Below are positions 17,469 to 26,587 of a DNA stretch of 64,000 nt, piece after piece; the stretch's first letter is position 1, and each line of letters starts with the position of its first letter. The DNA is taken from NCBI RefSeq assembly GCF_009649955.1, contig NZ_CP045875.1, positions 1,655,501 to 1,719,500 of the forward strand. The letters run 5' to 3'. The notes below the pieces were generated by a model. It had not been told where the DNA came from. It did no database searches and saw only the letters and a list, made by a program, of their open reading frames with translations. A program made the translations under genes and the position numbers. This DNA comes from Heliorestis convoluta. GTDB taxonomy: Bacteria; Bacillota; Desulfitobacteriia; Heliobacteriales; Heliobacteriaceae.

Positions 17469-17605
17469 GTTTTTTGACTTTTATTAAGACAAGCCTAGGA
17501 GCAGTCTTGGTTCTGCTGCATAGTATGTAGCAGTTTCAGCCGGGCGGGTCTACACAGTACGATATGATTCCAGGGGCTTCCCGGGAAAGGAGCTGAACCT
17601 ATACA

Positions 17606-19000
17606 GTGAAATGGAATAAAGACAGAAAGATTCACTTTATTGGCATTGGCGGAACAGGCATGAGTGGCTTAGCCAGGATTTTATTACAGTTAGGCTATCC
17701 TGTAAGCGGTTCCGACTTGGCTGATACAGTCGTTACTCAGAGATTGCGTTCAGAAGGAGCTATCGTTTTCAAAGGTCACAAAGCACAAAATATTGACTCC
17801 GCTGTCGACGTTGTTGTCGTCTCCACGGCTGTAAAGAAGGATAATCCGGAGCTCATAGCAGCGAAAGAAAGAGATCTTACAATTTTACACAGAGCTGACT
17901 TGTTGGCAGAACTCATGAAGCTGAAAAAAGGGGTTGCCATTGCCGGTTCTCACGGTAAAACAACAACAAGTGCTCTTTTAGGGCTCGTCTTAAAACAGGC
18001 TCAGCTAGATCCAGCCATTGTTGTTGGTGGTGAAATTCGTGATATTAATGGCAATGCCACATGGGGGCAAGGCGATTATATGGCTGCTGAAGCCGATGAA
18101 AGCGATGCTTCTTTTCTGAAATTAAATCCCTGGATGGCTGTAATTACGAACATCGAAGATGATCATCTTGACCATTATCACTCTGTCGATGCGATCGTTA
18201 AAGCATTTTATGATTTTGCTGATAATGTATCACCAGAAGGTTCTTTAATTCTTTGTAATGATGATCAACGATTGCGAGAGATGGCGACTGCCATAGTGAA
18301 CAAAAAGGTGTGGACCTATGCTATTCATGAAGAAGGGGATTACAGAGTTGTCAACCCCAGCTTAACAGCAGCTGGTTCCGAAGGAGAGATATTTTTCCAA
18401 GGTCAATATCTTGGCACGATGAAAATCTCCATACCAGGGCTTCACAATCTGAGTAATGCGCTAGCTGTCTTTGTCGTTTGTCATCAAATCGGGATGCCCG
18501 TTGAAAGGATTTTACAAGGCATAGAGGCTTTTCGTGGTGTAGGTCGTAGATTTCAGCGAATAGGCCATATTCGAGGTATTGAGGTAGTCGATGACTATGC
18601 ACATCATCCTACAGAAGTAAAAGCAACGCTTGCAGCGGCCAAACAAGTGGAACCGAAAAGAGTTATTGCTGTATTTCAGCCCCATCGTTATAGTCGTACG
18701 CAAGCGCAGTATCAAGAGTTCGGGAAAGCTTTTGGCGATGCCGATGTTGTAATTATCAATGAAGTGTATCCAGCTGGTGAAAAGGCAATTCCAGGCGTGT
18801 CAGCAGACTTGATTATTAAAGCGCTGCCGAAGGAGATGCAAGAAAAAGTCTTTTACGGAGCCAATGCAGAAGATATGATTCAACATTTGATAAGAATTGC
18901 AAAGCCTGGCGATCTTGTTCTGACCATGGGAGCCGGAAATATTTGGTCCGTAGGCGTTGAATATTTAAACCGATTGACCGGAGAAGTATCTATCCGGTAG
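17606..19000 (+). CDS. murC: UDP-MurNAc:L-alanine ligase MurC
   Basis: A 464-residue Mur ligase that adds the first residue, L-alanine, to UDP-MurNAc. HFIGIGGTGMSGLARILL is the N-terminal UDP-binding loop, AGSHGKTTTSALLG (~115) the ATP loop, EADESDASFL and NIEDDHLDHY the central blocks, and VDDYAHHPTEVKATL with FQPHRYSRT the C-terminal signatures. It starts at GTG 17606 with AAAGGAG upstream. murB begins 10 bases after its stop. Confidence 0.96.
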   Translation: MKWNKDRKIHFIGIGGTGMSGLARILLQLGYPVSGSDLADTVVTQRLRSEGAIVFKGHKAQNIDSAVDVVVVSTAVKKDNPELIAAKERDLTILHRADLLAELMKLKKGVAIAGSHGKTTTSALLGLVLKQAQLDPAIVVGGEIRDINGNATWGQGDYMAAEADESDASFLKLNPWMAVITNIEDDHLDHYHSVDAIVKAFYDFADNVSPEGSLILCNDDQRLREMATAIVNKKVWTYAIHEEGDYRVVNPSLTAAGSEGEIFFQGQYLGTMKISIPGLHNLSNALAVFVVCHQIGMPVERILQGIEAFRGVGRRFQRIGHIRGIEVVDDYAHHPTEVKATLAAAKQVEPKRVIAVFQPHRYSRTQAQYQEFGKAFGDADVVIINEVYPAGEKAIPGVSADLIIKALPKEMQEKVFYGANAEDMIQHLIRIAKPGDLVLTMGAGNIWSVGVEYLNRLTGEVSIR

Positions 19001-19010
19001 GAGGAGAACA

Positions 19011-19943
19011 ATGACGATTCATAAGGGTCTAGAAAGAGCCTATCAGCACATTCAAGGGGCTTTTCGAGGCTCTTGGAAAGTCAATGAGTCCATGGCTCTT
19101 CACACGACTTGGCGAATTGGCGGACCTGCTGATGTCTTGGCCATACCGGAAGATGAGGCTGATCTAGCTTATTTGCTTTTACAGTGTAAAGAATGCAAGG
19201 TACCTTGGACTGTCATCGGAGCAGGTTCTAATATACTTGTTTCTGATGGTGGAATAGAAGGTATTGTTATTAAATTGGATAATTTTTCGCAAAAAGAATG
19301 GCAAAACCATCGATTCATTGCTGGTGCAGGATGTAAATTGCCTTCTTTGGCTCGCTATACAGCACAAAAAGGATACAAAGGATTGGATTTTGCTGTAGCG
19401 ATACCAGCTACCTTAGGTGGTGCTGCTGTTATGAATGCCGGTGCCCACGGTCAGTCTATGGCTGAAGTGGTGACCTGGATTGAAGGCATCAATGAACAAG
19501 GCCAAAAGGTTTGCTACGAAAAGTCAGAATTACAATATGGCTATCGTTTTTCGCGTCTGCAAAAAGAAAAAATAGTAGTGACAACAGTTGCTATGGATTT
19601 GCTTTCTCATGTAAGAGAAGAGATTGAAGCTACCATGAGAGAGGTTTTTGAAAAAAGAAAAGCTACGCAGCCATTGCAATGGCCCAATGCAGGTAGTATT
19701 TTTCTTAACCCCCCCGGTCAATCAGCAGGAAAGTTGATTGAAGAAGTGGGGATGAAAGGCTTTACCTTTGGAGGTGCCCAGGTTTCAAAGATTCATGGCA
19801 ACTTTATTGTCAATCTTGGCAATGCGAAAGCGGCAGAGGTACTAGAGATTATTGAAGAGGTTCGTCGACGTGTGAAGACAACCTGCGGGATAGAACTGGA
19901 ATCAGAAGTTCATGTCATCGGGAGAACCGGGGAGGCAGGTTGA
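19011..19943 (+). CDS. murB: UDP-N-acetylenolpyruvoylglucosamine reductase MurB
   Basis: A 310-residue FAD enzyme that reduces enolpyruvyl-UDP-GlcNAc to UDP-MurNAc. TTWRIGGPADVLAIP and VIGAGSNILVSDGGI form the FAD site; GLDFAVAIPATLGGAAVMNAGAHG is the PP-loop region; QYGYRFSRL has the type II MurB Tyr/Arg; and WPNAGSIFLNPPGQSAGKLIE carries the catalytic Ser. It starts at ATG 19011 behind AGGAGGAG. Its TGA is directly followed by the ATG of murA, so the two consecutive steps are encoded without a gap. Confidence 0.96.
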   Translation: MTIHKGLERAYQHIQGAFRGSWKVNESMALHTTWRIGGPADVLAIPEDEADLAYLLLQCKECKVPWTVIGAGSNILVSDGGIEGIVIKLDNFSQKEWQNHRFIAGAGCKLPSLARYTAQKGYKGLDFAVAIPATLGGAAVMNAGAHGQSMAEVVTWIEGINEQGQKVCYEKSELQYGYRFSRLQKEKIVVTTVAMDLLSHVREEIEATMREVFEKRKATQPLQWPNAGSIFLNPPGQSAGKLIEEVGMKGFTFGGAQVSKIHGNFIVNLGNAKAAEVLEIIEEVRRRVKTTCGIELESEVHVIGRTGEAG

Positions 19944-21218
19944 ATGTCAGGGGAACGAAGGATCTGCATAGAGGGGGGGCATCCTTTAGCCGGGACAGTT
20001 CGAATTAGTGGAGCGAAGAACGCCGTATTGCCTATCTTAGCAGCTTCATTGATGGCGAAAGGTTCTTGCAGGATCACTGATGTCCCAAATTTAACAGATG
20101 TTCGGGTTATGCTTGAGGTCTTATCCAATCTGGGTGCGCAAGTTCACTGGGACGAAGGAACTTTAGTTATAGATGCGACAGAGGCTAGAACCGATGAAAT
20201 TTCTGCTGATCTAATGCGACGCATGCGTGCATCCAATCTCGTCTTAGGGCCTTTACTTAGTCGCTTTCGACGAGTAAAGCTTTCTCATCCTGGTGGTTGC
20301 TCCATTGGGAGTCGCCCTATGGATCTTCACCTTAAAGGATTACAAAACATGGGCGCTCGCTTTGAGGAGAGATTCGGCTACTTTGAAGTAGAAGCGGAAC
20401 GCTTGCAAGGAGCCGATATTCATCTAGACTTTCCAAGTGTGGGAGCAACGGAAAATTTAATGATGGCTGCTTGCTTGGCAAAAGGCACAACGGTGATTCG
20501 CAATGCAGCCAAAGAGCCAGAAATTATCGATCTTCAAAACTTTTTGAATGCTTTGGGTGCGAGAGTGCGTGGCGCAGGCCTTGATGTAATTCGAATTGAC
20601 GGCGTTTCAGAATTAGGTGGTGGCAAGCACCAGGTTATTCCTGATCGAATTGAAGCAGGCACATTTATGGTTGCTGCAGCAATTACAGAAGGCGATGTTC
20701 GAATTACGAACGTAATCCCAGAACATGTAGAGCCCGTAACAGCAAAACTTCGAGAAGCAGGCGTTATTGTACAAGAAGAGAACGATGCGATTCGTGTTAT
20801 TGGAACAAAGGAACGACAAGGTATTGACTTGAAAACGATGCCCTATCCAGGCTTCCCTACGGATATGCAGGCACAAATGATGGCTTTTTTATCAATCGGT
20901 CAGGGAACGAGTGTGATATCAGAAACCATATTTGAAAATCGTTTCAAGCATGTTGATGAATTAAGAAGAATGGGTGCCAACATTCGGCTAGAAGGTCGGG
21001 TTGCTATTGTGAAAGGAGTACCCTCTTTAAGTGGTGCGGTTGTAGAAGCCACTGATTTGCGGGCTGGTTCTGCCTTGATTTTAGCAGGCCTTTGTGCTGA
21101 AAATGGTACGACTGTAGAGAGAATTCATCATATAGAAAGAGGCTATGAAAGATTGGTCGATAAACTATCTATATTGGGAGCTCAGATTCGACTAGAAGAG
21201 ACCATTTTTTCTCAATAA
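19944..21218 (+). CDS. murA: UDP-GlcNAc 1-carboxyvinyltransferase MurA
   Basis: A 424-residue enzyme for the first committed step of peptidoglycan synthesis, moving enolpyruvate from PEP to UDP-GlcNAc. VRISGAKNAVLPILAA holds the Lys-Asn pair, and PGGCSIGSRPMDLH places the active-site Cys at residue 119, the residue that reacts with fosfomycin. Low-GC Gram-positives usually have two MurA copies; this one is in the division cluster. It starts at once after the murB stop and ends at a terminator whose stem begins inside the stop codon. Confidence 0.96.
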   Translation: MSGERRICIEGGHPLAGTVRISGAKNAVLPILAASLMAKGSCRITDVPNLTDVRVMLEVLSNLGAQVHWDEGTLVIDATEARTDEISADLMRRMRASNLVLGPLLSRFRRVKLSHPGGCSIGSRPMDLHLKGLQNMGARFEERFGYFEVEAERLQGADIHLDFPSVGATENLMMAACLAKGTTVIRNAAKEPEIIDLQNFLNALGARVRGAGLDVIRIDGVSELGGGKHQVIPDRIEAGTFMVAAAITEGDVRITNVIPEHVEPVTAKLREAGVIVQEENDAIRVIGTKERQGIDLKTMPYPGFPTDMQAQMMAFLSIGQGTSVISETIFENRFKHVDELRRMGANIRLEGRVAIVKGVPSLSGAVVEATDLRAGSALILAGLCAENGTTVERIHHIERGYERLVDKLSILGAQIRLEETIFSQ

Positions 21219-21250
21219 GCTCCAGTATCTTATCACTGGGGCTTATTTTT
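21217..21250 (+). terminator. Terminator after murA
   Basis: AAGCTCCAGT pairs with ACTGGGGCTT (one G-T pair), followed by ATTTTT. The left arm includes the last two bases of the murA stop codon. Confidence 0.85.
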
Positions 21251-21274
21251 CTGCTTTTTTAAGCATTAGACCTC

Positions 21275-21303
21275 TTGGAAGGGTAAGAAATCTTTGGTAT
21301 AAT
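21275..21303 (+). promoter_or_regulatory. Sigma-A promoter for ftsQ-ftsZ
   Basis: TTGGAA (21275-21280), a 17-bp spacer and a perfect TATAAT (21298-21303) lie between the murA terminator and ftsQ, giving the late division genes their own promoter. Confidence 0.8.
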
Positions 21304-21359
21304 TAACACATGGTAGTTTTTGCCACTCTAAATGCTATATTTTGATAGGAGGCACCATA

Positions 21360-22145
21360 ATGGTTCGGAGACGTACCAATGTTCTCGCCTTCTTTTTTCT
21401 CTCTCTTCTTTTCTTATCAATCTATTACTTCATCCATTCACCCTACTTCGGTGTGACGAAAATAACCGTCGATGGCATCAACTTGTTAGAAGAAGAGGAA
21501 GTGATTCGTCTCTCTGGTGTTCGCAATGGTGAGAACTTGTGGCGTCTCGATGAGAGCCGTATTCAAGAGCAGCTTTTCTTTCACCCTCACATAAAAGATG
21601 TTAAGGTAATGCGAAAGTGGCCTTCTGAGGTTCGCTTACAAATTGAAGAAAGAAAGCCTCTCGCTGTTATAGCGCAAGGTGCTTCCTTTGTCCTCTTAGA
21701 TTCTGAAGGAATTTATCTAAAATCAATCGACTCTCTTCGAAGCTTTCGTATTCCTGTTATAACAGGAATAGAGGTGACTGAAGCGAGCGGGCCAGGACAA
21801 GCTTTTCGTGACGAATCAATATCGTTTGCTTTAAACGTTTTAATGCAATTTCCACCTACATTACTTTTGCGCATTGGTGAGCTTCATGTTGGTGTCGAAA
21901 GCAGACTTGTACTTTATACGACAGAAGGTATAGAGATTCGATTTGGTGTTGCTGAACATACCCAGGAGAAAGGAGAAGTGTTACAGGAGATTTTGAATGA
22001 ACTTGCTTTGAGCGGCGAAACAAATAAAGTTCGTTACATAAATGTTTCATCTCCTAAAGCACCGGCGATTAAGCCAAAGGTAGGTGCGCAATTGCACGGA
22101 ATCAGAAGTATGGGTATAACCATCGGTGATGGAATCTATGACTAA
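21360..22145 (+). CDS. ftsQ: Cell division protein FtsQ/DivIB
   Basis: A 261-residue bitopic division protein that forms the FtsQ-FtsL-FtsB type complex controlling septal wall synthesis. A short basic tail and one membrane segment (~residues 9-29) are followed by a POTRA domain beginning VTKITVDGINLLEEEEVIRLSGV and then the FtsQ beta domain (KVMRKWPSEVRLQIEERKPLAVI). The frame is open from 21342, but AGGAGG at 21347-21352 sets ATG 21360. FtsA, often next in line, is missing; ftsZ follows after 124 bases that hold only its ribosome site. Confidence 0.92.
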   Translation: MVRRRTNVLAFFFLSLLFLSIYYFIHSPYFGVTKITVDGINLLEEEEVIRLSGVRNGENLWRLDESRIQEQLFFHPHIKDVKVMRKWPSEVRLQIEERKPLAVIAQGASFVLLDSEGIYLKSIDSLRSFRIPVITGIEVTEASGPGQAFRDESISFALNVLMQFPPTLLLRIGELHVGVESRLVLYTTEGIEIRFGVAEHTQEKGEVLQEILNELALSGETNKVRYINVSSPKAPAIKPKVGAQLHGIRSMGITIGDGIYD

Positions 22146-22269
22146 AAAAAGTTCCAACATCTAGAGGAAATCAGAGCTTTTTAGCGAAGAAATAGGGATC
22201 ATAAAGCAAAATTTAGAAAAGAATGCAGTAAAAAAGTAAATCACTGCCATCCTAAAGGAGGTACTCCCT

Positions 22270-23439
22270 TTGTTTGAACTAGATGTGGATCTGAATCCAT
22301 TGGCTGTGATTCGGGTCGTTGGCGTAGGCGGTGGTGGTAACAACGCCGTTAATAGAATGATCTCTCATGGCGTCAGAGGTGTACAGTTCCTTTCCTGTAA
22401 TACCGATGCACAGGCTTTACAATTGTCTCGTGCTGAAATTAAATTACAAGTCGGTACAAAGCTAACCAAAGGACTCGGTGCTGGTGCGAATCCTGAGATT
22501 GGTCAAAAAGCAGCCGAGGAAAGTCGCGAAGATTTATACAATGCTTTAAAAGGCGCTGATATGGTCTTTGTAACAGCAGGCATGGGTGGTGGTACGGGAA
22601 CTGGTGCAGCACCTGTTGTTGCGGAAGTGGCTAAAGAATTGGGTGCCTTAACTGTTGGTGTTGTAACCCGTCCTTTTACTTTTGAAGGTCGGAAAAGAGC
22701 CATGCAAGCTGATAAGGGCATTCAAGAGCTGCGAGCTGCAGTAGATACCTTAATTGTCATTCCCAATGACAGACTTCTTCAAGTGGTGGACAAGCATACG
22801 CCCATGAATGAAGCTTTTCGTTTGGCTGATGATATTTTACGCCAAGGCGTACAAGGAATTTCTGATTTGATTGCCGTACCTGGATTGATCAACTTAGACT
22901 TTGCTGACGTAAAAACAATTATGACTGATACAGGATCTGCTCTTATGGGTGTTGGTACATCTACTGGTGAGAACAGAGCTGTTGAAGCGGTGAAGAAAGC
23001 AATTTCGAGTCCTCTGCTAGAGACTTCCATTGATGGAGCTCGAGGCGTCCTTATGAACATTACTGGCGGCGTTAATTTAGGTATGTTAGAAGTAAATGAA
23101 GCAGCCGAGATTGTAACAGAAGTCGCTGACCCAGAAGCAAATATTATTTTTGGTGCCGTCATTGATGAATCGATGGAAGATGAAGTACGGGTTACTGTCA
23201 TTGCAACAGGATTTGATCATGTTGAAAAAATGGCCTTCCGTCAAACAGCGACCACAACAACGTCTTCAAGAGAAAAAGTTTTGATTCATGGGCAACGTTC
23301 TGCCAAGCAGAATGAGGAGACAGAATCAGCGCCACCGCCACCGCAACCATCTTTTCCACCAATCGATGTAAAATCGGTCAATCCTCTTACGGATGATATT
23401 GACATTCCAGTATTTCTTCGGAAACTACGCAATCGCTAA
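22270..23439 (+). CDS. ftsZ: Cell division GTPase FtsZ
   Basis: A 389-residue tubulin homologue that polymerises into the Z ring. [17 protein letters not shown] starts the nucleotide-binding domain, [10 protein letters not shown] (~106-115) is the tubulin signature loop, and [11 protein letters not shown] is the T7 loop with the catalytic Asp. A linker rich in Gln/Pro leads to [14 protein letters not shown], the C-terminal peptide that binds FtsA, SepF and similar anchors. The start is TTG 22270, set by AAAGGAGG eight bases upstream. It ends the division cluster at a strong terminator. Confidence 0.97.
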   Translation: MFELDVDLNPLAVIRVVGVGGGGNNAVNRMISHGVRGVQFLSCNTDAQALQLSRAEIKLQVGTKLTKGLGAGANPEIGQKAAEESREDLYNALKGADMVFVTAGMGGGTGTGAAPVVAEVAKELGALTVGVVTRPFTFEGRKRAMQADKGIQELRAAVDTLIVIPNDRLLQVVDKHTPMNEAFRLADDILRQGVQGISDLIAVPGLINLDFADVKTIMTDTGSALMGVGTSTGENRAVEAVKKAISSPLLETSIDGARGVLMNITGGVNLGMLEVNEAAEIVTEVADPEANIIFGAVIDESMEDEVRVTVIATGFDHVEKMAFRQTATTTTSSREKVLIHGQRSAKQNEETESAPPPPQPSFPPIDVKSVNPLTDDIDIPVFLRKLRNR

Positions 23440-23454
23440 TGGAAAACTATCTCA

Positions 23455-23491
23455 AATAACCTTGCAAAGAGTTTTGCAAGGTTATTTTTTT
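23455..23491 (+). terminator. Terminator after ftsZ
   Basis: AATAACCTTGCAAA and TTTGCAAGGTTATT form a perfect 14-bp stem with a 4-base loop, ending in a long T run. Confidence 0.93.
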
Positions 23492-23517
23492 ATTTTATTA
23501 GGCTGTTAACGCAAAGT

Positions 23518-23550
23518 GTGACATTTTTTGTAAAAACTGTCGGGTATAAT
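23518..23550 (+). promoter_or_regulatory. Candidate spoIIG promoter with long spacer
   Basis: A -10 TATAAT (23545-23550) lies 21 bp after GTGACA (23518-23523, five of six to TTGACA). The spacer contains TGTCGGG, five of seven to the Spo0A box TGTCGAA. The B. subtilis spoIIG promoter is known for a 22-bp spacer and Spo0A~P activation, so the layout is suggestive. Confidence 0.5.
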
Positions 23551-23586
23551 GTTCTTGTATTGAAACAACGGTGGTGTTCAGAGGGA

Positions 23587-24405
23587 GTGCATGAGAGAGT
23601 CATTATTTATTGGGATGTTCTGTGGTTGCTCAATTTCATGATGGATATTTTACTGCTATCTATCACAGGGTCTGTTCTGCGCTGGAAGAGTAGAGTCCCT
23701 AGAATCTTGTTGGCTGGTGCAGTAGGTGCCACCTTGTCTATCTTGTTTTTATGGGTTCAAATCTATGATTTTATTTTAGGGCTTTATAAAGTAGCTCTTG
23801 CTGTTCTCATGGTCAAGATAGCTTTTCCAATCAAGGGGATGCGGCAACTTTTGCAAGGCTCAATCATTTTCTACTTAGGTGCATGGGTAGTAGGTGGGAT
23901 TTTCTATGCCTTTGCACCTTCAGAGAAATGGTTCACAGGTATCTTTTTCTGGTTGCTACTGATTCTATCAGCCTTACTAGCAGCAATGGGACTTACGTAC
24001 TGGCGTAATCATGGGCAGAAAAGAGTTTGGCAAGGAGATTTACTTTTGAAAATACATGCTGAAGAGATCAAAGTTAGAGCGCTTGTAGATAGTGGCAATC
24101 AGCTTGTCGATCCCTTAACAGGCAATCCTGTCATCATCGTTGAGTATCAAGCTCTTGCTCACCTGCTGCCCCCAGGATGGAGTGAGAGTGCAGCTACAGA
24201 TGAGTCTTTACGACCTCGCTATATTCCTTACACATCCATGGGAAACCCTCAGGGCCTCCTTCTAGGTTTTCGACCCACCAGAGTGGAACTGTACCGAGAT
24301 AATGAAGTGATTCATTGTCATGATGCAATCGTAGCTTTAAGTCACCAACGGCTCGATCCATCGGGGCATTACCAGGCTTTAGTTCCTACGGCTTGGGAAC
24401 ATTAG
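23587..24405 (+). CDS. spoIIGA: Sporulation sigma-E processing peptidase SpoIIGA
   Basis: A ~272-residue membrane aspartic protease that cleaves the pro-sequence of sigma-E in the mother cell. Five hydrophobic segments fill the first ~150 residues (YWDVLWLLNFMMDILLL is the family N-terminus); the cytoplasmic domain has VRALVDSGNQLVDPLTG with the DSG catalytic Asp. GTG 23587 is the only common start near the family N-terminus, but its GAGGGA site overlaps it closely, so the start is uncertain; the frame stays open back to 23518. It is directly followed by its substrate gene sigE, as in other spore-formers. Confidence 0.9.
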   Translation: MHERVIIYWDVLWLLNFMMDILLLSITGSVLRWKSRVPRILLAGAVGATLSILFLWVQIYDFILGLYKVALAVLMVKIAFPIKGMRQLLQGSIIFYLGAWVVGGIFYAFAPSEKWFTGIFFWLLLILSALLAAMGLTYWRNHGQKRVWQGDLLLKIHAEEIKVRALVDSGNQLVDPLTGNPVIIVEYQALAHLLPPGWSESAATDESLRPRYIPYTSMGNPQGLLLGFRPTRVELYRDNEVIHCHDAIVALSHQRLDPSGHYQALVPTAWEH

Positions 24406-24432
24406 TTTCTATGAAAGGAGGTATGTTTGTTG

Positions 24433-25170
24433 ATGGAGAAGCCGCTCTTGCTATTTAAGAATATGGGGCGGTCCCTCGAATCGAGCTTTATGAAGCTACT
24501 ACAAAAATTTGACCTCTTATCAGAAGTGCATTATATCGGTTCTAGTGAAACCTTGCCTCCGCCACTAACAAATGATGAAGAAATTCATCTCTTAGTACAA
24601 CTAGAACAAGGCGATTTAACTGTTAAATCGATTTTAATTGAGAGGAACTTGCGTCTGGTCGTTTATATTGCACGCAAATTTGAGAATACAGGTGTTGGAA
24701 CAGAAGATCTTGTATCTATTGGTACGATTGGATTAATCAAAGCAGTCAATACTTTTGATCCATTGAAAAAAATAAAGTTAGCTACATACGCATCACGATG
24801 TATAGAAAATGAAATTCTTATGTATTTGCGAAGAAACAATAAGACGCGATCGGAAGTATCTTTTGATGAGCCTCTAAATATTGATTGGGATGGGAACGAA
24901 TTATTGTTATCCGATGTCTTAGGCACGGAGAACGATATTATTTACAAATCCATTGAAGAAGAAGTGGACCGTAAACTGCTACATGCAGCGATGAGCAAAC
25001 TAACATCGAGAGAACGCAAAATCGTTGAACTCCGTTTTGGTCTTCGTGATAGTCGAGAAAAAACACAAAAAGAAGTGGCAGATTTGCTAGGCATTTCTCA
25101 ATCCTATATTTCCCGATTGGAAAAAAGAATCATTAAACGCTTGCGCAAAGAAATCCATCGCATGGAGTAA
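24433..25170 (+). CDS. sigE: RNA polymerase sporulation sigma factor SigE (pro-sigma-E)
   Basis: A 245-residue early mother-cell sigma factor made as an inactive precursor. The first ~30 residues are a hydrophobic/amphipathic pro-sequence ending near [16 protein letters not shown], where SpoIIGA cuts. Region 2 ([49 protein letters not shown]) and region 4 ([24 protein letters not shown]) are almost identical to Bacillus SigE. AAAGGAGG at 24414-24421 serves TTG 24427, TTG 24430 or ATG 24433; ATG is given, though TTG 24430 has better spacing. Confidence 0.95.
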   Translation: MEKPLLLFKNMGRSLESSFMKLLQKFDLLSEVHYIGSSETLPPPLTNDEEIHLLVQLEQGDLTVKSILIERNLRLVVYIARKFENTGVGTEDLVSIGTIGLIKAVNTFDPLKKIKLATYASRCIENEILMYLRRNNKTRSEVSFDEPLNIDWDGNELLLSDVLGTENDIIYKSIEEEVDRKLLHAAMSKLTSRERKIVELRFGLRDSREKTQKEVADLLGISQSYISRLEKRIIKRLRKEIHRME

Positions 25171-25191
25171 TTTTTTTCATGGAGCTACGAC

Positions 25192-25222
25192 AGTATAAGG
25201 CACTGCTGGCAAGCTCATACTA
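25192..25222 (+). promoter_or_regulatory. Sigma-G-type promoter of sigG
   Basis: AGTATA (25192-25197), 18 bp and CATACTA (25216-25222). CATACTA is the exact sigma-G -10 consensus and the -35 matches TGAATA at four of six. It fits the known autoregulation of sigG in the forespore. Nearby CACTGCT (25201) and AGCAGTG (25238) form an inverted repeat over the promoter. Confidence 0.62.
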
Positions 25223-25259
25223 CTGTATGTGATGAATAGCAGTGTCGGGAGGGTTGTCC

Positions 25260-26033
25260 ATGATGGTCAACAAGGTGGAAATCTGCGGTGTTAACACTTC
25301 AAAATTACAGGTGCTAACGAACGCAGAAATGCGAACCTTGTTTCAGGCCATGCAGTCAGGAGATATTTCTGCTCGAGAGAAGCTGATCGGCGGCAATCTG
25401 CGCTTGGTGCTCAGCGTAATTCAACGTTTTACCAACCGCGGGGAGTATGTAGATGACCTTTTTCAAGTCGGTTGTATTGGTCTTATGAAAGCGATAGACA
25501 ACTTTGACCTTAGTCAGAATGTAAAGTTTTCTACTTATGCTGTGCCTATGATCATTGGGGAGATTCGTCGCTATTTAAGAGACAACAACCCTATCCGAGT
25601 CAGTCGGTCTTTGCGTGATATTGCCTATAAAGCGCTACAAATACGAGATCAACTGGTCAATCAGCTTTCAAGAGAGCCTTCTGTAACAGAAATTGCAGAA
25701 GCTCTGGGATTTGCCCGAGAAGAAGTCGTCTTTGCTCTTGATGCCATTCAGGAACCGATATCACTTTTTGAACCCATTTATCATGATGGTGGTGACCCCA
25801 TCTTTGTAATGGATCAGATTGGTGACGAGAAAAACCAGGATGGACAATGGCTTGAAGGCATCGCTGTACGAGAAGCCTTGCGGAAGCTAAATGATAGGGA
25901 AAAGTTGATTCTGACGCTTCGTTTTTTTGAAGGAAAAACGCAGATGGAAGTAGCCGATGAGATTGGAATTTCTCAAGCACAAGTGTCGAGACTGGAAAAG
26001 GCTGCTTTAGGACATATGCGTAAGCATCTGTAG
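25260..26033 (+). CDS. sigG: RNA polymerase sporulation sigma factor SigG
   Basis: A 257-residue late forespore sigma factor. VNKVEICGVNTSKL is the SigG N-terminus that binds the anti-sigma factor; NLRLVLSVIQRFTNRGEYVDDLFQVGCIGLMKAIDNFD is region 2 and KTQMEVADEIGISQAQVSRLEKAAL region 4. The frame is open from 25242; ATG 25260 is preceded by GGGAGGG and gives the family length (ATG 25263 is equally possible). It lies 89 bases after sigE with its own candidate sigma-G promoter, and ends at a terminator. Confidence 0.96.
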   Translation: MMVNKVEICGVNTSKLQVLTNAEMRTLFQAMQSGDISAREKLIGGNLRLVLSVIQRFTNRGEYVDDLFQVGCIGLMKAIDNFDLSQNVKFSTYAVPMIIGEIRRYLRDNNPIRVSRSLRDIAYKALQIRDQLVNQLSREPSVTEIAEALGFAREEVVFALDAIQEPISLFEPIYHDGGDPIFVMDQIGDEKNQDGQWLEGIAVREALRKLNDREKLILTLRFFEGKTQMEVADEIGISQAQVSRLEKAALGHMRKHL

Positions 26034-26057
26034 CGCCAAGCGCGCAAGTTTTGAGCG

Positions 26058-26089
26058 ATAGCACTTATTTAAGAGTGCTATTTTTTTTA
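26058..26089 (+). terminator. Terminator after sigG
   Basis: ATAGCACT and AGTGCTAT form an 8-bp stem, followed by eight T residues. Confidence 0.88.
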
Positions 26090-26179
26090 TTATTGAAAGG
26101 GTTGGGCTTGATTTTGTCACGAAAGGAGTGGGTGCTTCATAGTATATAGTACGAAAATAGCTACCTTGTGGTGGGGTCA

Positions 26180-26306
26180 GGCGTTATTTACTCACCGTTC
26201 GCCACTAAGTCTTGGAATAGCAAGCTATCCCTTAACTCCGTTCGACTTGCATGTGTTAGGCATGCCGCCAGCGTTCGTCCTGAGCCAGGATCAAACTCTC
26301 CAAAAA
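26180..26306 (-). pseudogene. 5' fragment of a 16S rRNA gene
   Basis: Read on the minus strand from 26306, the sequence is the universal 16S start: GAGAGTTTGATCCTGGCTCA, then ACGAACGCTGGCGGC, CCTAACACATGCAAGTCGAA and a normal V1 hairpin (GGATAGC/GCTATTCC). Similarity ends soon after GTGGCGAACGG, where GGGTGAG has become GGTGAG and the following bases no longer match. About 120 of ~1,500 nt are present, and the rest of the gene, 23S and 5S are absent. The sigG terminator lies just beyond. It is a truncated relict or a rearrangement/assembly junction in an rrn operon; it cannot yield a working 16S rRNA. Confidence 0.88.
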
Positions 26307-26474
26307 ATTATGGGTGAGCCTGATAAAGCTCTTAATTGACTTTTTTTGATAACTTTTGTATTTATAATGAAGGTTTCGAAAAACCATCACCGAATCTGCA
26401 AAAGCTCTCAGAATTGATTGGTTTGTCGTAAGCCCGAAAGCTTCGACATTTTCGCACGCTTGACTTGTTTACAA

Positions 26475-26494
26475 CTGTTTGATTTTCAAGGACC
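26475..26494 (-). promoter_or_regulatory. rrn leader boxA-like element
   Basis: On the minus strand GGTCCTTGAAAATCAAACAG resembles the conserved CTTTGAAAACTAAACA segment found in Firmicutes rRNA leaders about 150-200 bases before 16S. It belongs to the leader of the truncated 16S gene. Confidence 0.6.
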
Positions 26495-26558
26495 AAATGC
26501 TTATTGAAAAGCGTTTTTTGTCGCTTTCTGTCGGCGCTTTCTCGCGGCGACAAGAAGT

Positions 26559-26587
26559 ATTATCACACAACCAAAATGAAATTGCAA
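26559..26587 (-). promoter_or_regulatory. rrn-type sigma-A promoter
   Basis: On the minus strand TTGCAA (26587-26582), 17 bp and GATAAT (26564-26559) as part of TGATAAT. Upstream of it (26588-26645) is an unusually A/T-rich stretch like an UP element. It drives the leader and the 16S fragment. Confidence 0.75.

Noticed and set aside
17469-17605. A regulatory RNA in the murG-murC spacer
   Set aside because: Short inverted repeats (CTGCT..AGCAG) are present, but no T tract or competing fold tied to the start was convincing.
26034-26310. A complete rRNA operon
   Set aside because: Only the first ~120 nt of 16S are recognisable, and the sigG terminator follows.
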